64,000 nucleotides of DNA from Marixanthomonas sp002364245. GTDB lineage: Bacteria; Bacteroidota; Bacteroidia; Flavobacteriales; Flavobacteriaceae. Location: contig CAXAZF010000002.1 of assembly GCA_963973455.1 (NCBI GenBank), positions 310,001 through 374,000 on the forward strand, given 5' to 3'. Each line of letters starts with the position of its first letter. Position 1 is the first letter of the stretch. This document shows, in pieces, positions 34,231-42,344 of the stretch. A program made the position numbers and the translations under genes. The notes under the pieces were generated by a model that saw only the letters and a program-made list of their open reading frames with translations, had not been told where the DNA came from and ran no database searches.

Positions 34231-35570
34231 TAACGATTAAAAGTTAGGCGCTCCCCTCGACTTCTATTTGGGAACTTAAGGTTTTCGTATGCTAATGTTC
34301 CATTTACAATGGTATGGGTAACACGTGATTTAAAAGCAGTTCCTTCGAAAGGGGACCAACCACATTTATAAAGAATGTTTTCCTTATTAACTGTCCAAGG
34401 GGATTGTAAATCCATTAAAACCAAATCTGCTTTATACCCTCTGCGAATGTAACCACGATCTTTTATTTGAAATAAAATAGCCGGGTTATGTGCTGTTTTT
34501 TCTACAATTTTTTCCAAAGAGATAAGTCCTTTGTGGTACATCTCCATTAAAGCCACTAAAGCGTGTTGCACTAAAGGTCCACCAGATGGTGCTTTGGTGT
34601 ACACGTTGTTTTTTTCATCTTTAGTATGTGGGGCGTGGTCTGTAGCGATTACATCAATGCGGTCGTCTTTTAAAGCTTTTAACAACCCATCCCGGTCGTT
34701 TTTGGTTTTCACGGCAGGATTCCATTTAATTTTGGTGCCTTTTGTTTTGTAATCCTCATCGCTGAACCACAAGTGGTGAATACACACTTCGGCAGTGATT
34801 TTCTTTTCTGAAAGCGGTTTTTTATTACTAAAAAGATGCGTTTCTTTTTCAGTAGAAAGATGGAATACGTGTAATCTAGCCCCTGTTTTTTTAGCTAACT
34901 CTATTGCTTTTGAAGAAGACAAATAGCACGCTTCTTCACTTCTAATAACTGGATGTTTCTCAATAGGGATATCATCTCCGTATTCCTTAACATGTGCTTC
35001 TAAATTTTTCTTTATTGTGGCTTCATCTTCACAATGTGTAGAAATTAAAAGCTTTGTTTTACTGAAAATATTTTCAATTGTTTCAGGGTCGTCCACTAAC
35101 ATATTTCCTGTAGAAGAACCTAGAAACAATTTTAATCCCGCAACTTTAGTGGGGTCGACTTTTAAAATTTCATCCAAATTATCATTTGTGCCACCAAACA
35201 TAAAACTATAATTGGCCCAAGAAGTCTTTTTAGCAATAGAGAACTTATCCTCCAATAGTTCAATAGTCGTAGCCTGAGGAACGGTATTGGGCATTTCAAT
35301 GAAAGTGGTAATCCCCCCAGCAATAGCAGCTTTCGATTCTGTCTCAATATCAGCTTTATGGGTTAATCCTGGCTCCCTAAAATGAACTTGGTCGTCTATC
35401 ATTCCCGGCAACAAATACTGCCCATCTGCATCAATAATCTTCGTATTGGAAGTTTTCGCGCTAATACTGTTTGAAACTTCAGCAATTATATCATTCTCTA
35501 TAAGCACATCTCCTTGAAAAATGCTTCCTTCATTAACAATGTTTGCGTTCTTTATTAAAATGCTATTCAT
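34230..35570 (-). CDS. pyrC: Dihydroorotase
   Basis: 446 aa, class I dihydroorotase of the amidohydrolase superfamily. It closes carbamoyl-aspartate to dihydroorotate in pyrimidine synthesis. The metal-binding motif normally D-x-H-x-H reads DDQVHFREPG here, i.e. the first His is replaced by Gln, as in several Bacteroidota members. Later metal and substrate residues are present: STHCEDEATI, HVFHLSTEKE and IATDHAPHTKDEK. Second gene of glycosyltransferase-pyrC-DUF4296, starting directly after the upstream stop. Confidence 0.93.
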   Translation of the reverse strand: MNSILIKNANIVNEGSIFQGDVLIENDIIAEVSNSISAKTSNTKIIDADGQYLLPGMIDDQVHFREPGLTHKADIETESKAAIAGGITTFIEMPNTVPQATTIELLEDKFSIAKKTSWANYSFMFGGTNDNLDEILKVDPTKVAGLKLFLGSSTGNMLVDDPETIENIFSKTKLLISTHCEDEATIKKNLEAHVKEYGDDIPIEKHPVIRSEEACYLSSSKAIELAKKTGARLHVFHLSTEKETHLFSNKKPLSEKKITAEVCIHHLWFSDEDYKTKGTKIKWNPAVKTKNDRDGLLKALKDDRIDVIATDHAPHTKDEKNNVYTKAPSGGPLVQHALVALMEMYHKGLISLEKIVEKTAHNPAILFQIKDRGYIRRGYKADLVLMDLQSPWTVNKENILYKCGWSPFEGTAFKSRVTHTIVNGTLAYENLKFPNRSRGERLTFNR

Positions 35571-36311
35571 TTAAATTTCATTAAAATCATTACTACCAAA
35601 AAGGCTTTTAAATTTCATTTTTATCACTCCAAAAATCGCTTCGGAAATAATCCCTCTATCCATTTTTGACTCTCCTCGTGTTCTATCTGTAAAGATAACG
35701 GGGACTTCTTCTATTTTAAATTTTGCTAAATATGCTTTAAATTTCATCTCTATTTGAAACGCATAGCCTACAAATTGTATTTTATCCAGGTTTATTTTTT
35801 CGAGTACTTTACGTCGATAACACACAAACCCAGCTGTAGTATCGTAAATATTCATTCCGGTAATGAACCGAACGTATTTTGAAGCCGACCAAGACAACAA
35901 CACTCGATCCATAGGCCAATTTACCACGTTTACGCCTTGCACATACCGTGAACCGATTGACAGATCAACTCCGTTTTTTCTACAGGCATTGAATAAACGT
36001 ATTAAATCGTTGGGATTATGGGAAAAATCGGCATCCATTTCAAAGATATATTCATAATCACGTTGCAATGCCCATTTAAAGCCTGCGATATACGCTGTTC
36101 CTAGTCCAGACTTTTCTTTTCGTTTCAGTAAAAAAAGCTGATCTGGATACGTTTCAAAAAGAGATTCAACCACTTGCCCTGTACCGTCTGGCGAATTATC
36201 ATCTACAACCAGTATATGAAAGTTCATCCCTAATGAAAAAACATTGCGCAACAATCGCTCAATGTTCTCTATTTCATTGTATGTAGGGATAACCACAAGG
36301 GCATTTAACAT
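35571..36311 (-). CDS. Polyprenol monophosphomannose synthase-like glycosyltransferase
   Basis: 246 aa from ATG 36311. GT2 fold: ALVVIPTYNEIENIERLL, VVDDNSPDGTG (metal/nucleotide D-x-D-like), EMDADFSHNP and IGSRYVQGVNVVNWPMDR. It matches dolichyl/polyprenyl-phosphate mannose synthases, which load a sugar on a lipid carrier at the cytoplasmic face. No C-terminal membrane domain. An in-frame ATG at 36350 would extend it by 13 residues but lies upstream of a predicted -7 box, so I reject it. First gene of the operon with pyrC and DUF4296. Confidence 0.9.
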   Translation of the reverse strand: MLNALVVIPTYNEIENIERLLRNVFSLGMNFHILVVDDNSPDGTGQVVESLFETYPDQLFLLKRKEKSGLGTAYIAGFKWALQRDYEYIFEMDADFSHNPNDLIRLFNACRKNGVDLSIGSRYVQGVNVVNWPMDRVLLSWSASKYVRFITGMNIYDTTAGFVCYRRKVLEKINLDKIQFVGYAFQIEMKFKAYLAKFKIEEVPVIFTDRTRGESKMDRGIISEAIFGVIKMKFKSLFGSNDFNEI

Positions 36312-36327
36312 AGCCTGCTTTTTGTGG

Positions 36328-36335
36328 CAAATGTA
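36328..36335 (-). promoter_or_regulatory. -7 box that fixes the start of the glycosyltransferase gene
   Basis: TACATTTG on the minus strand, exact match, 16 bases before ATG 36311. An alternative ATG at 36350 would be outside the transcript. Confidence 0.5.
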
Positions 36336-36384
36336 GCCTTTTTTAAGCAAATAGACGTGAAGGAAATTCTAATTGAATTGCTTT

Positions 36385-36412
36385 TTGTCAAGTCTATTTT
36401 AATGTACCTTTA
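36385..36412 (+). promoter_or_regulatory. Probable promoter of the DUF4271-hemD pair
   Basis: TTG (36385-36387), 17-base spacer and TACCTTTA (one mismatch to TAnnTTTG) at 36405-36412, 17 bases before the GTG start at 36430. Confidence 0.5.
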
Positions 36413-36429
36413 TCGCCAAAAACCAAGAG

Positions 36430-37083
36430 GTGCAATATATTGAAAGACATATAGAGTCAATGGATTGGGTGACTATCACCTTAGTTATTTGCCTATTGCT
36501 TGTAGCTCTTGCAAAACATGTGTACCCAAGGGAATTTCTGCAATTTATAACTTTGCCGATAAGCAACAAGTATTTTTTGGTTCAAGGTAAAACCCAACAG
36601 ATTTTCCATCTTTTTAATATTTTGCTATTTATAGCTCAAGTATTTTCTGTTTCCTTGTTTATTTTTTTATTTTTTAAAGTTTTACAACCAGAAACCGTAC
36701 AAAACAATGAGTATCTTTTTATACAAATTTGTACCGCATACTCGGTATTTGTTGGTGTAAAATTCAGCATTGAAAAAATAATTGGCACTGCTTTTTCATT
36801 AGATACAGTTATAAACTCCTATTTGTTTCAAAAACTGAGTTATCGTAACTTAATTTCCCTTTTTATATTTATTCTCAACCTTTTTTTGTATTATGTTATT
36901 GAACCCACGGGTACAATTCTTCTTTTTTTTGTAGCGGCAATCATAGTGTTTAACGGTATTGCCCTGTTTTACAGTTACAAAACAAACAGAAGTTTAATAA
37001 TGAGTAATTTCTTCTATTTTATTTTGTATCTTTGCGCACTTGAAATATCACCCTATTTTATCTTGTATAAAACGTTGATTTAG
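36430..37083 (+). CDS. DUF4271 membrane protein
   Basis: 217 aa, integral membrane, with about six hydrophobic segments spread over the length. Matches DUF4271, a Bacteroidota family of unknown function that is regularly found just upstream of uroporphyrinogen-III synthase, as here (28-base gap to hemD). Start is GTG 36430; ATG 36460 (MDWVTITLV) is also possible. The conserved context suggests a role linked to heme synthesis, but nothing in the sequence shows one. Confidence 0.85.
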   Translation: MQYIERHIESMDWVTITLVICLLLVALAKHVYPREFLQFITLPISNKYFLVQGKTQQIFHLFNILLFIAQVFSVSLFIFLFFKVLQPETVQNNEYLFIQICTAYSVFVGVKFSIEKIIGTAFSLDTVINSYLFQKLSYRNLISLFIFILNLFLYYVIEPTGTILLFFVAAIIVFNGIALFYSYKTNRSLIMSNFFYFILYLCALEISPYFILYKTLI

Positions 37084-37111
37084 ATAGAAAGAAGTATAAA
37101 AAAGTCATTTT

Positions 37112-37858
37112 ATGAAAGTGAAAACTATTTTGGTTTCACAACCTGAACCTAAGGTTGAAAACTCCCCCTATTTTGATCTTATTGATAGACAGAAAGTAAA
37201 AATAGATTTCAGGCCTTTTATTCACGTTGAAGGTGTTTCTAGCAAAGAAGTTAGAACACAGAAAGTTGATTTATCTCAATACACTGCAATTATTTTAACT
37301 AGCAGGAATGCGGTTGACCATTTTTTCAGAATAGCTGAAGAAATGCGTTTTAAAGTACCAGATTCCATGAAATATTTTTGCCAAAGTGAAGCTGTTGCTT
37401 ACTATCTGCAAAAATATGTAGTGTACCGAAAACGGAAAATCTACGTTGGTAAACGTACTTTTCAAGAGCTTATGCCTCTTGTTAAAAAATACAAGAACGA
37501 AAGCTTTTTACTTCCTTCGTCAGATAAGTTAAAACCTATTGTTCCTGAACTATTAGACGAGTTAGGTGTAAAATGGAAACAAGCTACCTTTTACAAAACC
37601 GTAGTAAGTGACCTTTCTGATCTTCGTCATGTATCGTATGATATCCTAGTCTTTTTTAGTCCAAGTGGAATTGTTTCTTTGTTAGAAAATTTTCCAGATT
37701 TTGAACAAAAGAATACACGAATTGCTGTTTTTGGAAACACGACGGTAAAAGCTGTAACCGATAATGGTTTACGAGTAGATATTCAGGCTCCTACAACTGA
37801 AACCCCTTCTATGACAATGGCACTAGAAAAGTACATTAAAGAAGTAAATAAAAAATAA
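37112..37858 (+). CDS. hemD: Uroporphyrinogen-III synthase
   Basis: 248 aa. Two-domain HemD fold with weak conservation typical of the family: TILVSQPEP at the N-terminus, YTAIILTSRNAVDHFFR (usual T-S-x-N-[AG]-V), FCQSEAVAYYLQKY, and ILVFFSPSGIVSLLENFP near the end. It cyclises hydroxymethylbilane to uroporphyrinogen III in heme synthesis. Other hem genes are outside the window. It shares a bidirectional terminator with pckA. Confidence 0.9.
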   Translation: MKVKTILVSQPEPKVENSPYFDLIDRQKVKIDFRPFIHVEGVSSKEVRTQKVDLSQYTAIILTSRNAVDHFFRIAEEMRFKVPDSMKYFCQSEAVAYYLQKYVVYRKRKIYVGKRTFQELMPLVKKYKNESFLLPSSDKLKPIVPELLDELGVKWKQATFYKTVVSDLSDLRHVSYDILVFFSPSGIVSLLENFPDFEQKNTRIAVFGNTTVKAVTDNGLRVDIQAPTTETPSMTMALEKYIKEVNKK

Positions 37859-37885
37859 AAGATCACTCCTTACTAAGGATGTAAA

Positions 37886-37922
37886 TAAAAAAACGCGCTG
37901 TTTTATCACAGCGCGTTTTTTT
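37886..37922. terminator. Bidirectional terminator between hemD and pckA
   Basis: ACGCGCTG (37893-37900) pairs with CAGCGCGT (37909-37916), flanked by seven A on the left and seven T on the right, so it can end transcription from both sides. Confidence 0.92.
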
Positions 37923-37940
37923 ATTTATATGAAAACTTAT

Positions 37941-39545
37941 TTATCCTTTAATAGGAGCCCCAGAAAGAATTTCTTCATTTGCATAGGCTTCGAATTTTTC
38001 AAAATTAGTTTTAAATGATTTTGCTAATGTTTCGGCTTTAGTGTCATAAGCAGACTTATCTTCCCATGTTTCTTTAGGATTTAAAACGTCATCCGGAACA
38101 TTAGGGCATTCTTTCGGCATATTTAATCCAAAAATAGGATGCTTTTCATACGCCACATCTTCTAATTGATTGTTAAGGGCTGCCGTAATCATGGCTCTTG
38201 TGTATTTAAGTTTCATACGTCTTCCAGTACCGTAAGGACCACCTGTCCAGCCTGTATTTATCAGCCAAACATTTACTCCAGATTCTTTCATTTTAGCACT
38301 TAACATTTCAGCATATTTTGTAGGATGCAACGGCATAAATGGTGCTCCAAAACAAGCTGAGAAGCTTGGTAGCGGCTCATCAATTCCTGCCTCTGTCCCG
38401 GCTACTTTTGCTGTGTATCCACTAATAAAGTGATAAGCTGCTTGTCCAGGTGTCAATTTAGAAATAGGAGGCAATACTCCAAAAGCATCTGCCGTAAGGA
38501 AGAAAATATTTTTTGGGTTCTTACCTATAGATGGTTGCTGTATGTTGTCAATATGGTAAATTGGATAACTTACCCGGGTATTTTGTGTTATTGAAGTATC
38601 TTTAAAATCTACATTCCCTTCGCTATCCATTACTACATTTTCAAGAATAGCCCCTGGTTTAATTGCTTTAAAGATATCGGGTTCTTTTGTAGCTGAAAGA
38701 TCAATCACTTTTGCATAACATCCGCCTTCAAAGTTAAACACAGAGTTTTCTGATGTCCATCCATGTTCATCATCTCCAATTAATCTTCTGTCTGGATCTG
38801 CAGAAAGTGTTGTTTTTCCTGTTCCTGAAAGACCAAAGAAAATTGCTGTTTCACCGTCTTCACCAACATTAGCAGAGCAATGCATAGGCAACATGTTTTT
38901 AAACACTGGTAAAATGAAATTAAGTGCAGAAAAAATTCCTTTTTTAATTTCTCCAGTATAGCCTGTACCGCCAATTAAGGCAATTTTTTTGCTGAAATTT
39001 AATATCGCAAAGTTATGTTGACGTGTCCCATCTTCTTCAGGATTTGCCATAAAACCAGGCGCATTTACGATAAGCCATTCCGGATCGAAGTCCTGTAACT
39101 CTTCTTCCGTAGGACGTAAAAACATGTTATGTGCAAACAAATTAGACCATGGATACTCATTGATTACACGAATATTTAAACGGTAATCATCGTGAGCACA
39201 AGCGTAACTATCTCTTACAAATACTTCTTTTTCAGAAAGATAATCTGTTACTTTTTTGTATAGTGCATCAAATTTTGAAGCATCAAAGGGGATATTGATA
39301 TCTCCCCACCATACTTTATCTTCGGTAACTTCATCTTTAACAATAAAACGATCTTTAGGCGAACGACCTGTAAATTCACCTGTGTTCACTGCAAGAGCAC
39401 CGCTAGATGCTTCTTTACCCTGACCTTTTTGTATTGTTTCGTTGTGAAGTTCTTCTGAAGAGAGTTGATATTTAACTTTTGCATTTTTAATCCCATAATT
39501 ATCCAATGAGATTTTTCCTTTAGTTTGGTGTTTATCGACCATCAC
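37941..39545 (-). CDS. pckA: Phosphoenolpyruvate carboxykinase (ATP)
   Basis: 534 aa, standard for the ATP-dependent enzyme. Substrate Arg in GEFTGRSPKDRF, P-loop GLSGTGKTTLSAD (about residues 239-252), metal-binding LIGDDEHGW and the C-terminal NTGWTGGPYGTGRRM. It converts oxaloacetate to phosphoenolpyruvate in gluconeogenesis, which fits growth on amino acids and proteins. An exact -7 box TATTTTTG (minus, 39576-39569) lies 24 bases upstream. Confidence 0.97.
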   Translation of the reverse strand: MMVDKHQTKGKISLDNYGIKNAKVKYQLSSEELHNETIQKGQGKEASSGALAVNTGEFTGRSPKDRFIVKDEVTEDKVWWGDINIPFDASKFDALYKKVTDYLSEKEVFVRDSYACAHDDYRLNIRVINEYPWSNLFAHNMFLRPTEEELQDFDPEWLIVNAPGFMANPEEDGTRQHNFAILNFSKKIALIGGTGYTGEIKKGIFSALNFILPVFKNMLPMHCSANVGEDGETAIFFGLSGTGKTTLSADPDRRLIGDDEHGWTSENSVFNFEGGCYAKVIDLSATKEPDIFKAIKPGAILENVVMDSEGNVDFKDTSITQNTRVSYPIYHIDNIQQPSIGKNPKNIFFLTADAFGVLPPISKLTPGQAAYHFISGYTAKVAGTEAGIDEPLPSFSACFGAPFMPLHPTKYAEMLSAKMKESGVNVWLINTGWTGGPYGTGRRMKLKYTRAMITAALNNQLEDVAYEKHPIFGLNMPKECPNVPDDVLNPKETWEDKSAYDTKAETLAKSFKTNFEKFEAYANEEILSGAPIKG

Positions 39546-39620
39546 TTATTTTAAATTGTTGTGGGTTACAAAAATAAGAATTCTGAAATAGATAACGAGA
39601 AATTAATAAAGGAATTGTAA

Positions 39621-40013
39621 TTACTTTAACGAATAAAGCCCTCGTGCCAACCATAGCCAACCAACGATGAAAAACAACCCCCCAATTGGAGTAATAGGAC
39701 CTAAGAAAGAAACATCAAAGGGTAAAACTTCTTTTAATGCCAGCAAATAGATGGAACCAGAAAAGAAAATAATTCCGAAAAGAAAAAAACGAAACGTCCA
39801 TTTTTTAGTAGCTGAAGATATTGGAGCCGCAAAACCCACCACTAAAAGTGCCAGACAATGATACATTTGATAACGCACACCTGTTTCAAAAGTAGCAACC
39901 GATTTGGCATCAACCAATTGTTTTAATCCGTGAGCGCCAAATGCCCCAATAACAATGGTAATTGCAGCTAAAATGGATGCTGTAACCACTATATTTTTAT
40001 TGTAATCTCGCAT
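39621..40013 (-). CDS. DUF423 membrane protein
   Basis: 130 aa with four hydrophobic segments. The DUF423 signature is clear at the N-terminus, IGAFGAHGLKQLVDAKSVATFETGVRYQMYH, and IYLLAL...GPITPIGGLFFIVGWLWLA in the second half. Inner-membrane family (YwdK-like) of unknown function found in most bacteria. Divergent from the saccharopine dehydrogenase-like gene with 69 bases between. Confidence 0.92.
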   Translation of the reverse strand: MRDYNKNIVVTASILAAITIVIGAFGAHGLKQLVDAKSVATFETGVRYQMYHCLALLVVGFAAPISSATKKWTFRFFLFGIIFFSGSIYLLALKEVLPFDVSFLGPITPIGGLFFIVGWLWLARGLYSLK

Positions 40014-40082
40014 TTGTCCAAATGGATTTTAGTAAATTCGTCAATCTGAAAATCAATTTCAAAAATACGAAAAAACCTACCG

Positions 40083-41456
40083 ATGCGAAATATTTTAATA
40101 ATCGGCGCTGGCCGATCTGCAACGAGTTTAATTAAATATTTATTAGATAAAAGCGAAACGGAAGAACTCTCTCTTACTATAGGAGATCTTTCTATTCAGA
40201 ATGCACAAAAATTAGCAGGCGATCATCCCAATGCGCGTGCTATTATGCTCGATATTTTTAACGAACCCGAAAGAAGGGAAGCTGTTGAAGCAGCCGATCT
40301 TGTTATTTCCATGCTCCCGGCGCGTTTTCATATTGAAGTAGCAAAAGATTGTTTGGAGTTTGGAAAACACATGGTTACCGCCTCGTATGTAAGTGATGAA
40401 ATGCAATCGCTTGATGCAAAAGTAAAATCCAAAGGTTTAGTGTTTATGAACGAAATTGGCCTCGATCCAGGTATTGACCATATGAGTGCGATGCAAGTGA
40501 TTGATCGCATTCGAGATAACGGTGGAAAAATGTTGTTGTTTGAATCTTTCACCGGCGGATTGGTTGCTCCAGAAAGTGATGACAACCTTTGGCATTATAA
40601 ATTTACTTGGAATCCAAGAAATGTAGTTGTTGCCGGTCAAGGTGGTGCTGCTGAATTTATACAAGAAGGCACCTATAAATACATTCCATATCATCGTTTA
40701 TTCAGAAGAACTGAATTTTTAAACATCGAAGGCCACGGCCGTTTTGAAGGACTCGCTAACCGAAATTCCCTTAAATATAGAAGTGTGTATGGACTAGAAG
40801 ATGTGCTTACTTTATATAGAGGAACCATTCGTCGTGTTGGTTTCAGTAAAGCTTGGAATATGTTTGTACAATTAGGCATGACCGACGATGGATATACGAT
40901 TCCAGATTCTGAAAACTTATCGTACCGTGACTTTGTAAATTTATTTTTACCGTATTCCCCAACCGATTCCGTAGAATTAAAGATGCGTCACAGTCTTAAA
41001 ATAGACCAAGACGATTTAATGTGGGGAAAACTCGAAGAGCTTGATATTTTCAACCCTGACAAAAAAATCGGGATTAAAAATGCTACGCCAGCGAAAGCGC
41101 TTCAGAAAATATTAGAAGATAAATGGACGCTTCAACCTGAAGACAAGGACATGATTATTATGTACCATAAATTTGGATACGAGCTAAATGGCGAAAAGAA
41201 ACAAATAGACAGCCACATGGTGTTAACAGGCGAAGACCAAACGTATACCGCAATGGCAAAAACGGTTGGACTTCCAGTAGCCATGGCAGCCATTAAAATT
41301 CTGAATAAAGAAATTACAACCCCAGGCGTACAACGCCCAATTAAGAAAGAGGTGTACGAACCTATTCTGGAAGAAATGGAAAAACACGGAATTACCTTTA
41401 AAGAAAACTTTACCAAGTATCTAGGATACAATCCTGATAACGTTCAGGGATACTAA
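40083..41456 (+). CDS. Saccharopine dehydrogenase-like protein
   Basis: 457 aa. N-terminal Rossmann domain NILIIGAGRSATSLIKYLL and C-terminal catalytic part with NEIGLDPGIDHMSAMQVID and SFTGGLVAPESDDNLWHYKFTWNPRNVV, the signature of the saccharopine dehydrogenase (glutamate-forming) family. It could act in lysine breakdown through saccharopine, consistent with the glutaryl-CoA dehydrogenase at 17230-18408, though related homospermidine and carboxynorspermidine synthases share the fold. No lysine-ketoglutarate reductase gene is in the window. Ends in a shared terminator. Confidence 0.88.
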   Translation: MRNILIIGAGRSATSLIKYLLDKSETEELSLTIGDLSIQNAQKLAGDHPNARAIMLDIFNEPERREAVEAADLVISMLPARFHIEVAKDCLEFGKHMVTASYVSDEMQSLDAKVKSKGLVFMNEIGLDPGIDHMSAMQVIDRIRDNGGKMLLFESFTGGLVAPESDDNLWHYKFTWNPRNVVVAGQGGAAEFIQEGTYKYIPYHRLFRRTEFLNIEGHGRFEGLANRNSLKYRSVYGLEDVLTLYRGTIRRVGFSKAWNMFVQLGMTDDGYTIPDSENLSYRDFVNLFLPYSPTDSVELKMRHSLKIDQDDLMWGKLEELDIFNPDKKIGIKNATPAKALQKILEDKWTLQPEDKDMIIMYHKFGYELNGEKKQIDSHMVLTGEDQTYTAMAKTVGLPVAMAAIKILNKEITTPGVQRPIKKEVYEPILEEMEKHGITFKENFTKYLGYNPDNVQGY

Positions 41457-41468
41457 AGGTATTAAAGG

Positions 41469-41504
41469 AAAAAGCCCGTCTCAATTGAGACAGGCTTTTT
41501 ATTT
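41469..41504. terminator. Bidirectional terminator
   Basis: AAAAAGCC-C-GTCTCA (41469-41483) is mirrored by TGAGAC-A-GGCTTTTT (41486-41500), followed by ATTTATT on the right and preceded by A-rich sequence on the left. It serves the saccharopine dehydrogenase-like gene and the convergent zinc peptidase gene. Confidence 0.92.
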
Positions 41505-41526
41505 ATTCAATATAATATGTTGAACG

Positions 41527-42225
41527 TTAATCTCTTCCTCCTAAAAACATACTTACAAAGTATAAGAGTGTTGCTAACGACCCTAGTGCCGCCACTACAT
41601 ACGTTCTAGCAGCCCATTTTAAAGCATCTTCTGCACCATCGTGTTCTTGTTGCGTAAGCATATTTTCATTTTCTAACCACGCTAAAGCGCGTTTACTCGC
41701 ATCAAATTCTACCGGTAAGGTGATAAAAGCAAAAACAGTAGTTGCTGCAAACAATATAATTCCGACTAAGAAAAGGGTATTTCCTAAGCCCGTCATAGAC
41801 GTAGCAAACGATAATACCAATCCAGCCATAATCACAAAATTGGATAATTTACTGGCAACACTTACTGCCGGTACAATAGCCGATCTAAATTTTAACCAAC
41901 TATACGCTCTTGCATGCTGAATAGCGTGACCGCATTCGTGTGCCGCCACAGCAGCCGCAGCTGCGTTGCGTTGCATATACACAGACTCACTTAAATTCAC
42001 CGTCTTTTTTCCTGGGTGATAATGATCTGTTAACTGCCCAGGTGTTGAAATTACATCAACATCGGTAATACCATTATCTGCCAACATTTTTTCGGCAATT
42101 TCCTTACCGCTCATTCCGTTTTGCAGGTGTACTTTTGAGTATTTTTTAAACTTACTTTTCAGCTTGTTACTTACATACATACTCACCAAAAAGATGATTC
42201 CTGCTAAAATATAATATCCTATCAT
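41527..42225 (-). CDS. Zinc metallopeptidase, YugP type
   Basis: 232 aa membrane protein. One N-terminal helix, then AAVAAHECGHAIQHARAYSWLKFRSAIVPAVSV with the zinc-binding HECGH motif near residue 96, followed by three to four more membrane helices. The second conserved block YMQRNAAAAAVA precedes the motif. Matches the DUF-neutral zinc metallopeptidase family 2 (B. subtilis YugP). Substrates unknown; the active site should face the cytoplasm. Confidence 0.92.
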   Translation of the reverse strand: MIGYYILAGIIFLVSMYVSNKLKSKFKKYSKVHLQNGMSGKEIAEKMLADNGITDVDVISTPGQLTDHYHPGKKTVNLSESVYMQRNAAAAAVAAHECGHAIQHARAYSWLKFRSAIVPAVSVASKLSNFVIMAGLVLSFATSMTGLGNTLFLVGIILFAATTVFAFITLPVEFDASKRALAWLENENMLTQQEHDGAEDALKWAARTYVVAALGSLATLLYFVSMFLGGRD

Positions 42226-42344
42226 TTCTATTATTTTACACTTTGGCTCCGCTCAGTTTCCATAACTCAGCAAAAGCATTCTGTGATTTTTTAATTGTTA
42301 AACCTAAATTCTAAACTAAATATATCAAATACTGTGCAAATGTG